NCBI GenBank assembly: GCA_029239575.1
Contig: JARBUP010000102.1
Span: 1-8,984, forward strand
Direction of reading: 5' to 3'
Source: Bacillota bacterium
Lineage (GTDB): Bacteria > Bacillota > Clostridia > Tissierellales > Sedimentibacteraceae
DNA: 8,984 bases
Below, piece after piece: positions 1-6,433 of the stretch; position 1 is the first letter of the stretch; the number at the start of each line of letters is the position of its first letter. The notes beneath the pieces are model-generated. The model did not search any database, had not been told where the DNA came from, and saw nothing but the letters and a program-made list of their open reading frames with translations. The translations under genes were made by a program, and so were the position numbers.

Positions 1-1880
1 ATTTCAATGATGTCACCATCATTTATTTTATTTATAGTATCATAAACTTTCATTATTGGACCTGGACATTGCATGCCGCTACAATCAACTTTTATAGATG
101 CTTTAATTTCTTTTAACATATCATTATCCTTTTGTTTTGGAGTATTATCTATAGGGTTTAAATCTGATAAATTTACAAATTTTGAATCATCATTTACGCT
201 ATTAAAATATTTATAATAAACTGATTTATAAAAATTAGTTCCGCCTGGATATACTTTTACATTTTTAAATCCATTACCCATTAAAACTCTTGCAGCGTTG
301 TAAGATCTAACTCCAACAGCACAGAATACAATTATTTCATTTTCTTTATTAAGTTCTGATAATGATTCTCTAAGTTCGCCAAGAGGAATATTTACTGAAT
401 TTGGTATTGAAAATACTAAACGTTCAACATCTTCTCTTACATCAAGTACAATTTTATTGTTTTCTATATCATTGGAAGGATTTAAATCATCCCATTTACA
501 TAAAGAAACCTTATTATCTATTATGTTTTCTGCAACGAATCCCAACATATTGACAGGGTCTTTTGCGGATGAATATGGAGGAGCATATGCAAGTTCTAAT
601 TCCTTTAAATCATATATGCTACCATTTAATCTTATGGCAGTTGCAATGGTGTCTATTCTTTTATCAGCACTTTCTTCACCGACTATTTGTGCACCAAATA
701 TTTTTTTGCCATCAGGTGAAAATATTAATTTAAGTATTAATTCAGATGCACCTGGATAATAACCGGCATGAGATTTTTGAGAAATTGTTGCAGTTAAATA
801 ATCATTGCCTTCTTCTTTTCCCCAGCGCTTTAATGTTTTTTCGTTTACACCTGTTGATGCAACTGTAAGGTCAAAAACTTTAGCAACAGACGTTCCTTGA
901 GTTCCCTTATATTCTTCATTTGCTCCATAAATATTGTCTGCACAAATTCTTCCTTGTTTATTAGCAGGGCCTGCAAGAGGAATCATTGTTTTATCTTTTC
1001 CTATGAAATCTTCAACTTCTATAGCATCACCAACAGCATAAATATTTGGGTCAGAAGTTTTTAAATATTTATCAACTATTATGCCACCGCGTTGATTTAT
1101 AGAAAGACCTGCTTCTTTAGCTAATTGGCTGTTTGGACGTACGCCTATGGATAATATAACTAAATCTGCTGTTAATTCTGTTTTGCTTTGTAATGTAACT
1201 GTTATCTTTCCATTTTCAGATTTAAACTTAGAAACACCATCGCCTAAATATAATTTTACACCATTTTGAACCATATTGTTTTGAACAAGCTGTGCCATTT
1301 CATAATCAACAGGAGCCATCACTTGGTCCAATGCTTCTGCAACAGTAACTTCCAAACCAGCAAGGTGCAAGTTTTCAGCCATTTCAAGTCCTATGAAACC
1401 ACCACCAACAACTATAGCTTTTTTAGGTTTTTTTTCTACAATGAATTTCTTAATTTCATCAGTATCAGGAATCGTCCAAAGTGTAAAAATATTTGGAGAG
1501 TTAATTCCTTCAATAGGTGGTTTAAGGGGTGATGATCCAGTGGAAATTACTAAATTATCATATGATTCTTCATAAATTTCATCTGTTTTTACTTTTTTAA
1601 CTGATATTTTTTTATTTTCTTTATCTATTTTAATTACTTCTGAATCGATTCTAACATCTACGTTATATTTTTTTTGCATTGCTTCCGGGGTTTGTAATAA
1701 AAGGGATTCTCTTTCTTTTATTACATCTCCTATGTGATATGGAAGGCCACAGTTTGCATAAGAAATATATGAACCTTTTTCAAATACAATTATTTCTGCT
1801 GATTCATCAAGCCTTCTTAATCTTGCAGCAGCAGTTGCACCGCCTGCAACTCCACCTATTATTACAATTTTTTTACTCAT
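1..1880 (-). CDS. CoA-disulfide/persulfide reductase-like flavoprotein with rhodanese and TusA domains (partial, 3' end outside window)
   Basis: The reading frame is open for 626 codons and leaves the window at base 1, so the C-terminus is missing. Visible domains in order: an FAD-binding Rossmann motif (GGVAGGATAAARLRR, residues 9-23); the single redox Cys of the CoA-disulfide reductase/NADH oxidase class in SYANCGLPY (C44); the NAD(P)H-binding GGGFIG (159-164); the second FAD motif YAVGDA (281-286); a rhodanese domain with active loop CAVGVR (C520); and a TusA/SirA domain with CxGxxCPGP (C600, C605). Known relatives with this layout often end in a DsrE-like domain near 800 residues, so roughly 200 residues may lie beyond the edge (inference). 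CoADR-rhodanese relatives reduce CoA disulfide, CoA persulfide or polysulfide with NAD(P)H; the sulfur-carrier domains imply persulfide relay in the cytoplasm. Of two adjacent ATGs, 1880 is chosen because GGAGG (1886-1890) lies 5 nt before it and only 2 nt before 1883. It follows the ArsR gene by 12 nt, so they form an operon. Family call sure; exact substrate not. Confidence 0.93.
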   Translation of the reverse strand, partial: MSKKIVIIGGVAGGATAAARLRRLDESAEIIVFEKGSYISYANCGLPYHIGDVIKERESLLLQTPEAMQKKYNVDVRIDSEVIKIDKENKKISVKKVKTDEIYEESYDNLVISTGSSPLKPPIEGINSPNIFTLWTIPDTDEIKKFIVEKKPKKAIVVGGGFIGLEMAENLHLAGLEVTVAEALDQVMAPVDYEMAQLVQNNMVQNGVKLYLGDGVSKFKSENGKITVTLQSKTELTADLVILSIGVRPNSQLAKEAGLSINQRGGIIVDKYLKTSDPNIYAVGDAIEVEDFIGKDKTMIPLAGPANKQGRICADNIYGANEEYKGTQGTSVAKVFDLTVASTGVNEKTLKRWGKEEGNDYLTATISQKSHAGYYPGASELILKLIFSPDGKKIFGAQIVGEESADKRIDTIATAIRLNGSIYDLKELELAYAPPYSSAKDPVNMLGFVAENIIDNKVSLCKWDDLNPSNDIENNKIVLDVREDVERLVFSIPNSVNIPLGELRESLSELNKENEIIVFCAVGVRSYNAARVLMGNGFKNVKVYPGGTNFYKSVYYKYFNSVNDDSKFVNLSDLNPIDNTPKQKDNDMLKEIKASIKVDCSGMQCPGPIMKVYDTINKINDGDIIE

Positions 1881-1892
1881 CATATCCTCCTA

Positions 1893-2189
1893 TTATTGCA
1901 AAATAAATTCAATTATTTGTTTTACTTCTTTATTTTTAATTTTATAAATTATTTCAGTGCCATTTCTTTCAGATGAAAGAATATTTGCTGATTTTAATTT
2001 AGCTAAATGTTGAGAAACTGTTGGCTGAGGAACATCAATACAGCATTGAATATCACTTACATTGCTTTTTTCTTCTTTTATAAGTAATGTTAAAATACAA
2101 AGCCTAACTGGATGTGCTATGGTTTTTAGCATTTCAGCTTTTTCTTCGAGGATTTTTTTTGTTTTTTCTTTATTGCTAATATCTATCAT
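1893..2189 (-). CDS. ArsR/SmtB-family transcriptional repressor, putative sulfur or redox sensor
   Basis: A 98-residue winged-helix protein. The N-terminal helix leads into the family signature KTIAHPVRLCILTLL (residues 22-36); the recognition helix region is VPQPTVSQHLAKLKSANIL (about 53-71), followed by the wing SSERNGTEIIYKI. The usual CxC metal site of ArsR is not seen. Cysteines are C31, C49 and C50, the last two adjacent and just before the recognition helix. Start at 2189 is preferred because GAGG (2195-2198) sits 5 nt upstream. An in-frame ATG at 2222 lies inside the predicted promoter -10/start-site region and has no ribosome binding site. It is the first gene of a leftward operon with the CoA-disulfide reductase-like flavoprotein. 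By analogy with persulfide sensors that control similar reductases (CstR, SqrR/BigR), I infer that it represses its own operon and is released by a thiol-reactive ligand. A metal or other inducer cannot be excluded. Confidence 0.9.
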   Translation of the reverse strand: MIDISNKEKTKKILEEKAEMLKTIAHPVRLCILTLLIKEEKSNVSDIQCCIDVPQPTVSQHLAKLKSANILSSERNGTEIIYKIKNKEVKQIIEFILQ

Positions 2190-2211
2190 GTGGACCTCAC
2201 TACTTAATATT

Positions 2212-2245
2212 ATTATATTCATATATTAGCATATTTGAATATAAT
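2212..2245. promoter_or_regulatory. Palindromic operator over the arsR-reductase promoter
   Basis: ATTATATTC (2212-2220) and GAATATAAT (2237-2245) form a perfect 9-bp inverted repeat. Pairing continues inward, so 15 of 17 positions are complementary around a centre at 2228/2229. The core reads TTCA...TGAA, as in many ArsR/SmtB operators. It covers the predicted -10 element and likely start site of the leftward operon, which fits autorepression by the adjacent ArsR protein. Binding is inferred. Confidence 0.7.
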
Positions 2246-2250
2246 GTCAA
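2223..2250 (-). promoter_or_regulatory. Promoter of the arsR-reductase operon
   Basis: On the minus strand a perfect -35 TTGACA (2250-2245) is followed by a 16-bp spacer and -10 TAATAT (2228-2223) preceded by TGC, an extended -10. The predicted start near 2216 gives a leader of about 27 nt before the ATG at 2189. This excludes translation from the upstream ATG at 2222. Confidence 0.7.
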
Positions 2251-2300
2251 GAATAAATTTAAGAATATTAAATACAATTATGTAGAAAATACAAAATATA

Positions 2301-2309
2301 TGGTAAAAT
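2301..2309 (+). promoter_or_regulatory. Extended -10 element upstream of msrA
   Basis: TGG followed by TAAAAT (2304-2309) is an extended -10 with five of six consensus bases. No good -35 is seen, which is usual for this promoter type. Transcription would begin just before the ribosome binding site GGAGG (2321-2325), six nt before the msrA ATG. Confidence 0.45.
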
Positions 2310-2331
2310 ATATAAAAATGGGAGGTGTGTT

Positions 2332-2838
2332 ATGAAAGAAATATATTTAGCTGGAGGATGTTTTTGGGGTACTGAAAAATATTTAGAATTAATAAATGGA
2401 GTAGTTAAGACGGAAGTTGGGTATGCAAACGGGACTACTGAAAATCCTTCATATGAAGATGTATGCAGAAAAAATACAGGCCATGCGGAGACTGTAAAGG
2501 TGATATATAACCCAGAGGAGATTGCTTTAGATGATTTATTAAAACTATTTTACAAAATAATTGATCCAGTATCTCTAAATAGACAAGGAAATGATTTAGG
2601 GACACAATACCGTACAGGTATATATTATGTAGATGAAGTGGATAATGATATTATTAAAGAATCATTAAATGAATTACAAAATGATTATGTAGAACCCTTA
2701 GCTGTTGAGGTTATGGAGCTACAGAACTATTATGTTGCGGAAGAATATCACCAAAAATATTTAGACAAAAACCCGGATGGATATTGCCATATAGGACAAG
2801 TAGAGTTTGACGAATTAATTGAAGATCAAAAAATATAA
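2332..2838 (+). CDS. msrA: Peptide methionine sulfoxide reductase MsrA
   Basis: A 168-residue cytoplasmic protein of normal length for a stand-alone MsrA. It reduces the S-epimer of methionine sulfoxide, free or in proteins, usually with thioredoxin as the electron donor. The catalytic motif GGCFWG is at residues 8-13 with nucleophile C10. Further family motifs are GHAE (50-53), QYRTGIYY (92-99), EEYHQKYL (137-144) and the C-terminal GYCHI with C152, the probable resolving cysteine. C45 is a third cysteine. The nucleophile is encoded by TGT, so it is ordinary cysteine rather than selenocysteine as in some clostridial relatives. The ATG has GGAGG six nt upstream. There is no MsrB domain or neighbouring msrB. 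The gene is divergent from the arsR-reductase operon, so the two may share an oxidative or sulfur-stress context (inference). Transcription likely ends at the hairpin at 2944-2966. Confidence 0.97.
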   Translation: MKEIYLAGGCFWGTEKYLELINGVVKTEVGYANGTTENPSYEDVCRKNTGHAETVKVIYNPEEIALDDLLKLFYKIIDPVSLNRQGNDLGTQYRTGIYYVDEVDNDIIKESLNELQNDYVEPLAVEVMELQNYYVAEEYHQKYLDKNPDGYCHIGQVEFDELIEDQKI

Positions 2839-2943
2839 ATATAAAGTATATTAATTCAACAGTGCATCATTGATATTAATTCAAAGATGAAATGGAACCT
2901 AAAGGATATGGAGAATTGCTTTATAAATTTGACTAAAATATGA

Positions 2944-2966
2944 AGGGGCGACCAAAGGTCGCCCCT
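2944..2966. terminator. GC-rich hairpin terminator between msrA and ktrA
   Basis: A perfect 10-bp stem (AGGGGCGACC / GGTCGCCCCT) with an AAA loop stands out in AT-rich surroundings. It is followed on the plus strand by ATTTTAATT. It lies 10 nt beyond the stop of the minus-strand ktrA and about 105 nt beyond msrA, so it probably serves both convergent genes. The U-tract is modest on either strand. Confidence 0.8.
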
Positions 2967-2975
2967 ATTTTAATT

Positions 2976-3620
2976 CTATCCTTGAATTCTTGATAAATTT
3001 TTTCGATGCCCTAAAACTACTAACAAATCATTTTTATCTATTACGTAATCAGGGGATGGAGTTATGTTAATATCATTGCCCCTTTTTATTGCAATTACCA
3101 TTAAACCAAAAGTTGATGAAAACTTTAGATCTTTTAAAGTTTTGTTGTCCCATTCTGGCAATGCAACGGTTTCAATTATACTGTAATCCGGTGAAAATTC
3201 TATTACATCAAGTATATTAGGTGTTGCAAGGCTATGTGCTATACGAACGCCCATATCTCTTTCAGGGAACACAACTTTGTCCGCCCCAATTTTATTGAGT
3301 ATTTTCGCATGCATGTCATTTTGTGCTTTAGCAATAACCATTGGTATGCCTGCTTCTTTTGTTATAAGCGTTGCCATTATAGAGGCTTGTATGTTAGAAC
3401 CAATTGCTATAACTGCTACATCAAAATTTCTAAGTCCCATTGTTTTAAGAGAAGCTTCATCCATTGTATCCAATTGAACTGCATGTGTAACTGAATCAGA
3501 TAGCTCCTTAATTTTTTCAAAGTCACAATCTACAACCATTACATCATGTCCGAGTTTATTTAATGTTTTTGCAACAGATGTTCCAAATCTTCCGCATCCA
3601 ATTACAATTATCTGTTTCAT
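2976..3620 (-). CDS. ktrA: KtrA potassium uptake regulatory subunit (RCK, canonical copy)
   Basis: A 214-residue cytoplasmic RCK protein. RCK_N (about 3-120) has the nucleotide-binding motif IGCGRFG (7-13) and the acidic residue D31 at the end of strand 2. RCK_C is about 135-211. It closely resembles the KtrA family across its length (AIGSNIQAS, VIAKAQN, KIGADKVVFPERDMGVRIA). KtrA forms an octameric ring on the KtrB dimer and gates K+ flux with ATP/ADP; many RCK_C domains bind c-di-AMP. At residues 166-171 it has KFSSTF where the second copy in this locus keeps the more typical NVRKKY, so ligand sensing at RCK_C may differ (inference). The ATG at 3620 has GGAG six nt upstream. An in-frame TTG at 3632 overlaps that ribosome binding site and is rejected. 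It is transcribed divergently from the operon with ktrB, with its own promoter at 3738-3765. Confidence 0.93.
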   Translation of the reverse strand: MKQIIVIGCGRFGTSVAKTLNKLGHDVMVVDCDFEKIKELSDSVTHAVQLDTMDEASLKTMGLRNFDVAVIAIGSNIQASIMATLITKEAGIPMVIAKAQNDMHAKILNKIGADKVVFPERDMGVRIAHSLATPNILDVIEFSPDYSIIETVALPEWDNKTLKDLKFSSTFGLMVIAIKRGNDINITPSPDYVIDKNDLLVVLGHRKNLSRIQG

Positions 3621-3707
3621 CTTATTCTCCAAAATTTATTTATTTTCAAGTTAGTTTAATTTTCTGTATTTATTTTTGAGAGTCTTTAGACGTATTAAAT
3701 AAATAAT

Positions 3708-3731
3708 TTATTAACTTATTAACTTATTAAT
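3708..3731. repeat. Three tandem 8-bp repeats in the ktrA leader
   Basis: TTATTAAC occurs at 3708 and 3716, with TTATTAAT at 3724. The array lies just downstream of the predicted minus-strand ktrA start site, inside its leader. It may be only simple AT-rich sequence; no function is claimed. Confidence 0.4.
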
Positions 3732-3737
3732 TTAATC

Positions 3738-3765
3738 ATTATAGCACTCTAAAGCAATTAATCAA
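3738..3765 (-). promoter_or_regulatory. Promoter of the divergent ktrA
   Basis: On the minus strand, -35 TTGATT (3765-3760, four of six consensus bases), a 16-bp spacer and a perfect -10 TATAAT (3743-3738) preceded by TGC. The start would be near 3731, giving a leader of about 110 nt before the ATG at 3620. The direct-repeat array starts 13 bp upstream of the -35, so regulation by the same factor is possible. Confidence 0.65.
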
Positions 3766-3777
3766 TACAATATGTAA

Positions 3778-3861
3778 AATCTTAACGCAATCTTAATGCC
3801 AACGAGAAAATCTATATACAATCTTAACTATTCATTATAAATCTTAACATCAAATTTACGC
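3778..3861 (+). promoter_or_regulatory. Three pairs of 11-bp direct repeats, probable OmpR-family (KdpE-like) regulator boxes
   Basis: AATCTTAACGC (3778-3788) is followed directly by AATCTTAATGC (3789-3799), ten of eleven bases identical. AATCTATATAC (3809) abuts AATCTTAACTA (3820), and AATCTTAACAT (3840) abuts a weaker half at 3851 ending TTTACGC. The pairs start at 3778, 3809 and 3840, exactly 31 bp apart, or about three helical turns. Head-to-tail half-sites at 11-bp spacing are how OmpR/PhoB-family regulators bind. The last pair covers the -35 region of the plus-strand operon, which lacks a consensus -35, as expected for activation. The likely ligand is the KdpE-like regulator encoded at 6492-7184 (inference). 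Confidence 0.7.
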
Positions 3862-3867
3862 CTTTCG

Positions 3868-3882
3868 TGGTATATATATAAT
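3868..3882 (+). promoter_or_regulatory. Probable activator-dependent promoter of the ktrB operon
   Basis: TGG plus TATATA (3871-3876) is an extended -10, and a perfect TATAAT also occurs at 3877-3882 in the same TA run. No recognisable -35 precedes either, and the repeat array occupies that position. The start site would be only a few bases before the ribosome binding site, so the leader is very short. This argues against the GTG at 3889 as a start codon. Confidence 0.5.
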
Positions 3883-3885
3883 AAG

Positions 3886-3891
3886 AAGGTG
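3886..3891 (+). promoter_or_regulatory. Ribosome binding site that fixes the TTG start at 3898
   Basis: AAGGTG lies six nt before TTG 3898. The alternative in-frame GTG at 3889 is inside this site and would have no spacing from a Shine-Dalgarno, so the TTG is chosen. Confidence 0.6.
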
Positions 3892-3897
3892 ATAAAA

Positions 3898-4386
3898 TTG
3901 AGCAAAGTAGATTTAGTTGATTTTATAATAGTTATTTCAATGATTTGTATATTTTTTTCAGGTTTTGTTTTTATTAATAAACTTAGTGCTATAGTAAATC
4001 CAAATGAGTTTAATGATGCTGCATCTCAAAAACCACTGCATCTAATTTCAGAGAGAGCGTTAATAATTGGCAATATTAGCATTATTAATGAAATAGTTAC
4101 TGTATTAAAAAAACGAAATATTTCAGCTGAAATTATTCAAGATATGTATCAACTTGAAATTACTGACCCATTTGACTATTTAATTGCTGTTAGCGAAAAT
4201 GATCTTGATAACCTCATGATATGTTCCATATGCAAAAAATTCATGGGTATTAATCAGGATATTGCAATATGCAATTTAATATATAATACGAAAATTTATG
4301 AAGACAATCAAATCCCATATTTACTTAAAGAAAATTTAACAGCAGATTTAATTGTTTCATCACTATTAAATAGTTACAGAATATAG
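3898..4386 (+). CDS. Membrane-anchored protein with a shortened, degenerate TrkA/RCK-like domain
   Basis: A 162-residue protein I cannot assign to a named family. Residues about 7-27 are one hydrophobic helix (FIIVISMICIFFSGFVF). After a linker, residues 53-160 read like a TrkA/RCK N domain: strand 1 ALIIG (54-58), a helix, strand 2 ISAEIIQD (75-82), then FDYLIAVSENDLDNLMICS (92-110), which matches the DYLIAV-xxxD-xxNL pattern of RCK domains, and a later IAICNLIYN resembling the RxRNPxY strand. Two things are odd. GNISII replaces GxGxxG, and the stretch that normally carries strand 3 and the GDAT motif is missing between strand 2 and DYLIAV. NAD/ATP binding is therefore probably lost. No RCK_C domain is present. 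It begins at TTG and ends 11 nt before ktrB, whose ribosome binding site overlaps its stop, so it is the first gene of the operon. I infer a membrane-bound accessory or assembly partner of the Ktr complex. It could instead be a relic. Topology with the domain inside the cell is assumed. Confidence 0.8.
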   Translation: MSKVDLVDFIIVISMICIFFSGFVFINKLSAIVNPNEFNDAASQKPLHLISERALIIGNISIINEIVTVLKKRNISAEIIQDMYQLEITDPFDYLIAVSENDLDNLMICSICKKFMGINQDIAICNLIYNTKIYEDNQIPYLLKENLTADLIVSSLLNSYRI

Positions 4387-4397
4387 GGGGTGAATTA

Positions 4398-5741
4398 ATG
4401 CTTTTCATAAAAAGGTTAAAGTTGACTTACACACAAATTATAGCTTTGTGCACTCTCGGAATGATACTGTTAGGAGCTATTATATTAAGTTTGCCTGTTT
4501 CATCAAGGGATGGAACAGCAACCCCTTTTATAAATTCATTATTCACTTCAGGTTCTGCCTTTTGCGTAACAGGTTTAGTAGTATATGACACATACACTCA
4601 TTGGTCGAGTTTTGGTCAGTTGACAATATTATTATTGATTCAAATTGGAGGACTTGGGTTTATGACTGTCGTGACATTATTTTCAATGTTTCTCAGGAGA
4701 AAAATAGGATTAAGAGAAAGACGTCTATTAAAAGAATCAGCGAACACTATGAAAATAGGCGGGATAGTACTTCTCATCAAGAGAATATTGAAAGGTACTT
4801 TTTGGTTTGAGAGCCTTGGTACTTTGATACTAACAGTTAGATTTTATCCTGAAATGGGATTAAAGAAAGCATTCTATAACGGGTTGTTTCATTCCGTTTC
4901 TGCTTTTTGCAATGCAGGATTTGATATAATGGGAAAATACGGACAATTCTCATCTTTGACGAGATATTCAGAAGATATTACAGTCAATATTACAATAATG
5001 TCTTTAATTGTAATAGGAGGGATAGGATTTATAGTATTGGATGATGTTTTTATATGTAAATTTTGTTTTAAAAAATACCTTCTTCAAACAAAAATAGTCT
5101 TGCTATCCACTTCGATTCTGATTTTTGGAGGAGCACTACTGTTTTATATATTTGAAGCTGACACCAGCATGATAAACATGAACATTAAAGAAAGGATTTT
5201 AGCATCTTTATTCCAATCTGTGACACCAAGAACTGCAGGATTTAATACAATTGACATAACTAAACTTTCGGAATCAGGGAGTTTTCTTACCATAATATTA
5301 ATGATTATAGGCGGAAGTCCAGGTTCAACAGCTGGTGGTATTAAAACAACTACATTTGTAGCACTCTTATTTGGAGCATTATGTTCTGCTAAAAACACTT
5401 CTGATATCTCTATATTTAAAAGAAGAATTGAAGAAGAAGCTATAAAAAAAGCATGTTCTATCACAGTAATATATATATTAACTACAATATCCGCTGTTAT
5501 GATAATTTGCGCAACACAAAATTTTTCTCTTAAACAAGTGTTGTTTGAAGTTTATTCTGCTGCAAGCACTGTCGGATTGACAACAGGAATTACTCCTGAT
5601 CTAAACAATTTATCTAAAACAATAATTATTTTTTTAATGTACTTTGGAAAAGTTGGAAGTTTATCCATGGCCCTGGTATTTGGTGAACGAAAAGAAACTG
5701 TGTCCATTTTGAAGCCGGTTGAAAAATTAAGTATAGGCTAA
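4398..5741 (+). CDS. ktrB: KtrB/TrkH-family potassium channel subunit
   Basis: A 447-residue integral membrane protein, the length typical of KtrB and shorter at the N-terminus than TrkH of proteobacteria. The fold has four M1-P-M2 repeats. The selectivity-filter glycines are visible in all four pore loops: SAFCVTGL (G59), AFCNAGFD (G174), PRTAGFNT (G281) and ASTVGLTT (G393). The flexible gating loop in the third repeat reads GGSPGSTAGGIKTTT (305-319). Segments such as QIGGLGFMT (82-90) and YFGKVGSLSMAL (415-426) are also family hallmarks. It works as a dimer that conducts K+ and, in many Ktr systems, depends on Na+ and on a cytoplasmic RCK ring. AGGGGGTG (4385-4392) lies five nt before the ATG. 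It sits between the tethered RCK-like gene and a second ktrA, whose translation begins just past its stop, so stoichiometric expression is likely. Confidence 0.96.
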   Translation: MLFIKRLKLTYTQIIALCTLGMILLGAIILSLPVSSRDGTATPFINSLFTSGSAFCVTGLVVYDTYTHWSSFGQLTILLLIQIGGLGFMTVVTLFSMFLRRKIGLRERRLLKESANTMKIGGIVLLIKRILKGTFWFESLGTLILTVRFYPEMGLKKAFYNGLFHSVSAFCNAGFDIMGKYGQFSSLTRYSEDITVNITIMSLIVIGGIGFIVLDDVFICKFCFKKYLLQTKIVLLSTSILIFGGALLFYIFEADTSMINMNIKERILASLFQSVTPRTAGFNTIDITKLSESGSFLTIILMIIGGSPGSTAGGIKTTTFVALLFGALCSAKNTSDISIFKRRIEEEAIKKACSITVIYILTTISAVMIICATQNFSLKQVLFEVYSAASTVGLTTGITPDLNNLSKTIIIFLMYFGKVGSLSMALVFGERKETVSILKPVEKLSIG

Positions 5742-5761
5742 TGCAAAGGATGGTGCAATAT

Positions 5762-6412
5762 ATGAAATCAGTTTTAATAATTGGTATGGGTGCTTTTGGA
5801 CAACATTTAGCGCTGAAATTGATTGATTTAAAAAATGAAGTTATGATTGTAGATAAAGATGAAGAAGTAATCACTGAAATGTCTCCATTGGTAACTGATG
5901 CTGAAATTGGTGACTGTACAAAAGAAGAAGTATTAAAATCCATTGGTGTAAGCAACTTTGATATTTGCTTTGTAACAATAGGTGACAATTTTCAGTCTTC
6001 TTTGGAAATAACTTCATTGCTGAAGGATTTGGGAGCTAAATATGTAATTTCAAAAGCAAGCCGAGACATACAGGCAAAGTTCTTGTTAAAAAACGGTGCT
6101 GATGAAATAGTTTATCCTGATAAAGATATGGCAGAAAAATTAGCTATACGATGTAGTGTAAAAAATGTGTTAGATTACTTTGAAATATCTGATGATTATT
6201 CAATATATGAACTTCCCATTATGCAAAGCTGGGTTGGAAAAACAATTGGTGAAATCAATGTAAGAAAAAAATATAATATCAATATTTTGATAATTAAAAA
6301 TGACAACGACATAATTACTTTGCCAAGCATTGATTATTATTTTAAAACAAATGACATTATCATTGTATTAGGAACTTCAAACAATATAATGAAGTTTTCT
6401 TCAAACACTTAA
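5762..6412 (+). CDS. KtrA-like RCK subunit, second (divergent) copy
   Basis: A 216-residue cytoplasmic RCK protein. RCK_N has IGMGAFG (7-13) and D31, so the nucleotide site looks intact; GDCTKEEVLKSIG (50-62) is the strand-3 region. RCK_C (about 135-212) includes NVRKKY (166-171), the more usual form of a motif changed in the first copy. It aligns without gaps to the first copy over long stretches but differs at many positions, so the two are old paralogues rather than a recent duplication. The start at 5762 is chosen because AAAGGA/GGTG (5745-5755) precedes it, with GGTG six nt away. An in-frame ATG at 5741 overlaps the ktrB stop as TAATG and has no convincing ribosome binding site, though coupled starts there cannot be excluded. 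As the third gene of the operon it is the expected ring partner of this KtrB. Whether both copies mix in one octamer is unknown. Confidence 0.92.
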   Translation: MKSVLIIGMGAFGQHLALKLIDLKNEVMIVDKDEEVITEMSPLVTDAEIGDCTKEEVLKSIGVSNFDICFVTIGDNFQSSLEITSLLKDLGAKYVISKASRDIQAKFLLKNGADEIVYPDKDMAEKLAIRCSVKNVLDYFEISDDYSIYELPIMQSWVGKTIGEINVRKKYNINILIIKNDNDIITLPSIDYYFKTNDIIIVLGTSNNIMKFSSNT

Positions 6413-6433
6413 ATACATGATAGACCATCAAAG

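Noticed and set aside
457..759. Plus-strand open frame of 100 codons inside the flavoprotein
   Set aside because: Antisense to a clear multi-domain gene; no family features.
2190..2222. Eleven extra N-terminal codons for the ArsR protein from ATG 2222
   Set aside because: They overlap the predicted -10 and start site and have no ribosome binding site; ATG 2189 has GAGG at good spacing.
3621..3632. TTG start for the minus-strand ktrA
   Set aside because: The TTG overlaps the GGAG that serves ATG 3620, and family members begin close to the Rossmann strand.
3778..3861. CRISPR-like periodic repeats
   Set aside because: The units are 11 bp in abutting pairs, not 24-37-bp repeats with unique spacers, and there are no cas genes; promoter boxes explain them better.
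3633..3897. c-di-AMP (ydaO/kimA type) riboswitch, often found before Ktr genes
   Set aside because: The plus-strand leader is only a few bases long, and the ktrA leader shows none of the conserved GC-containing elements of that riboswitch.
5741..5761. ATG overlapping the ktrB stop as start of the second ktrA-like gene
   Set aside because: No Shine-Dalgarno is placed for it; AAAGGATGGTG precedes ATG 5762, which puts the start right before the Rossmann strand.
5626..5988. Minus-strand open frame of 120 codons across the ktrB/ktrA-like junction
   Set aside because: It is antisense to two well-supported genes, has a low-complexity Ser/Ile-rich product and no ribosome binding site.
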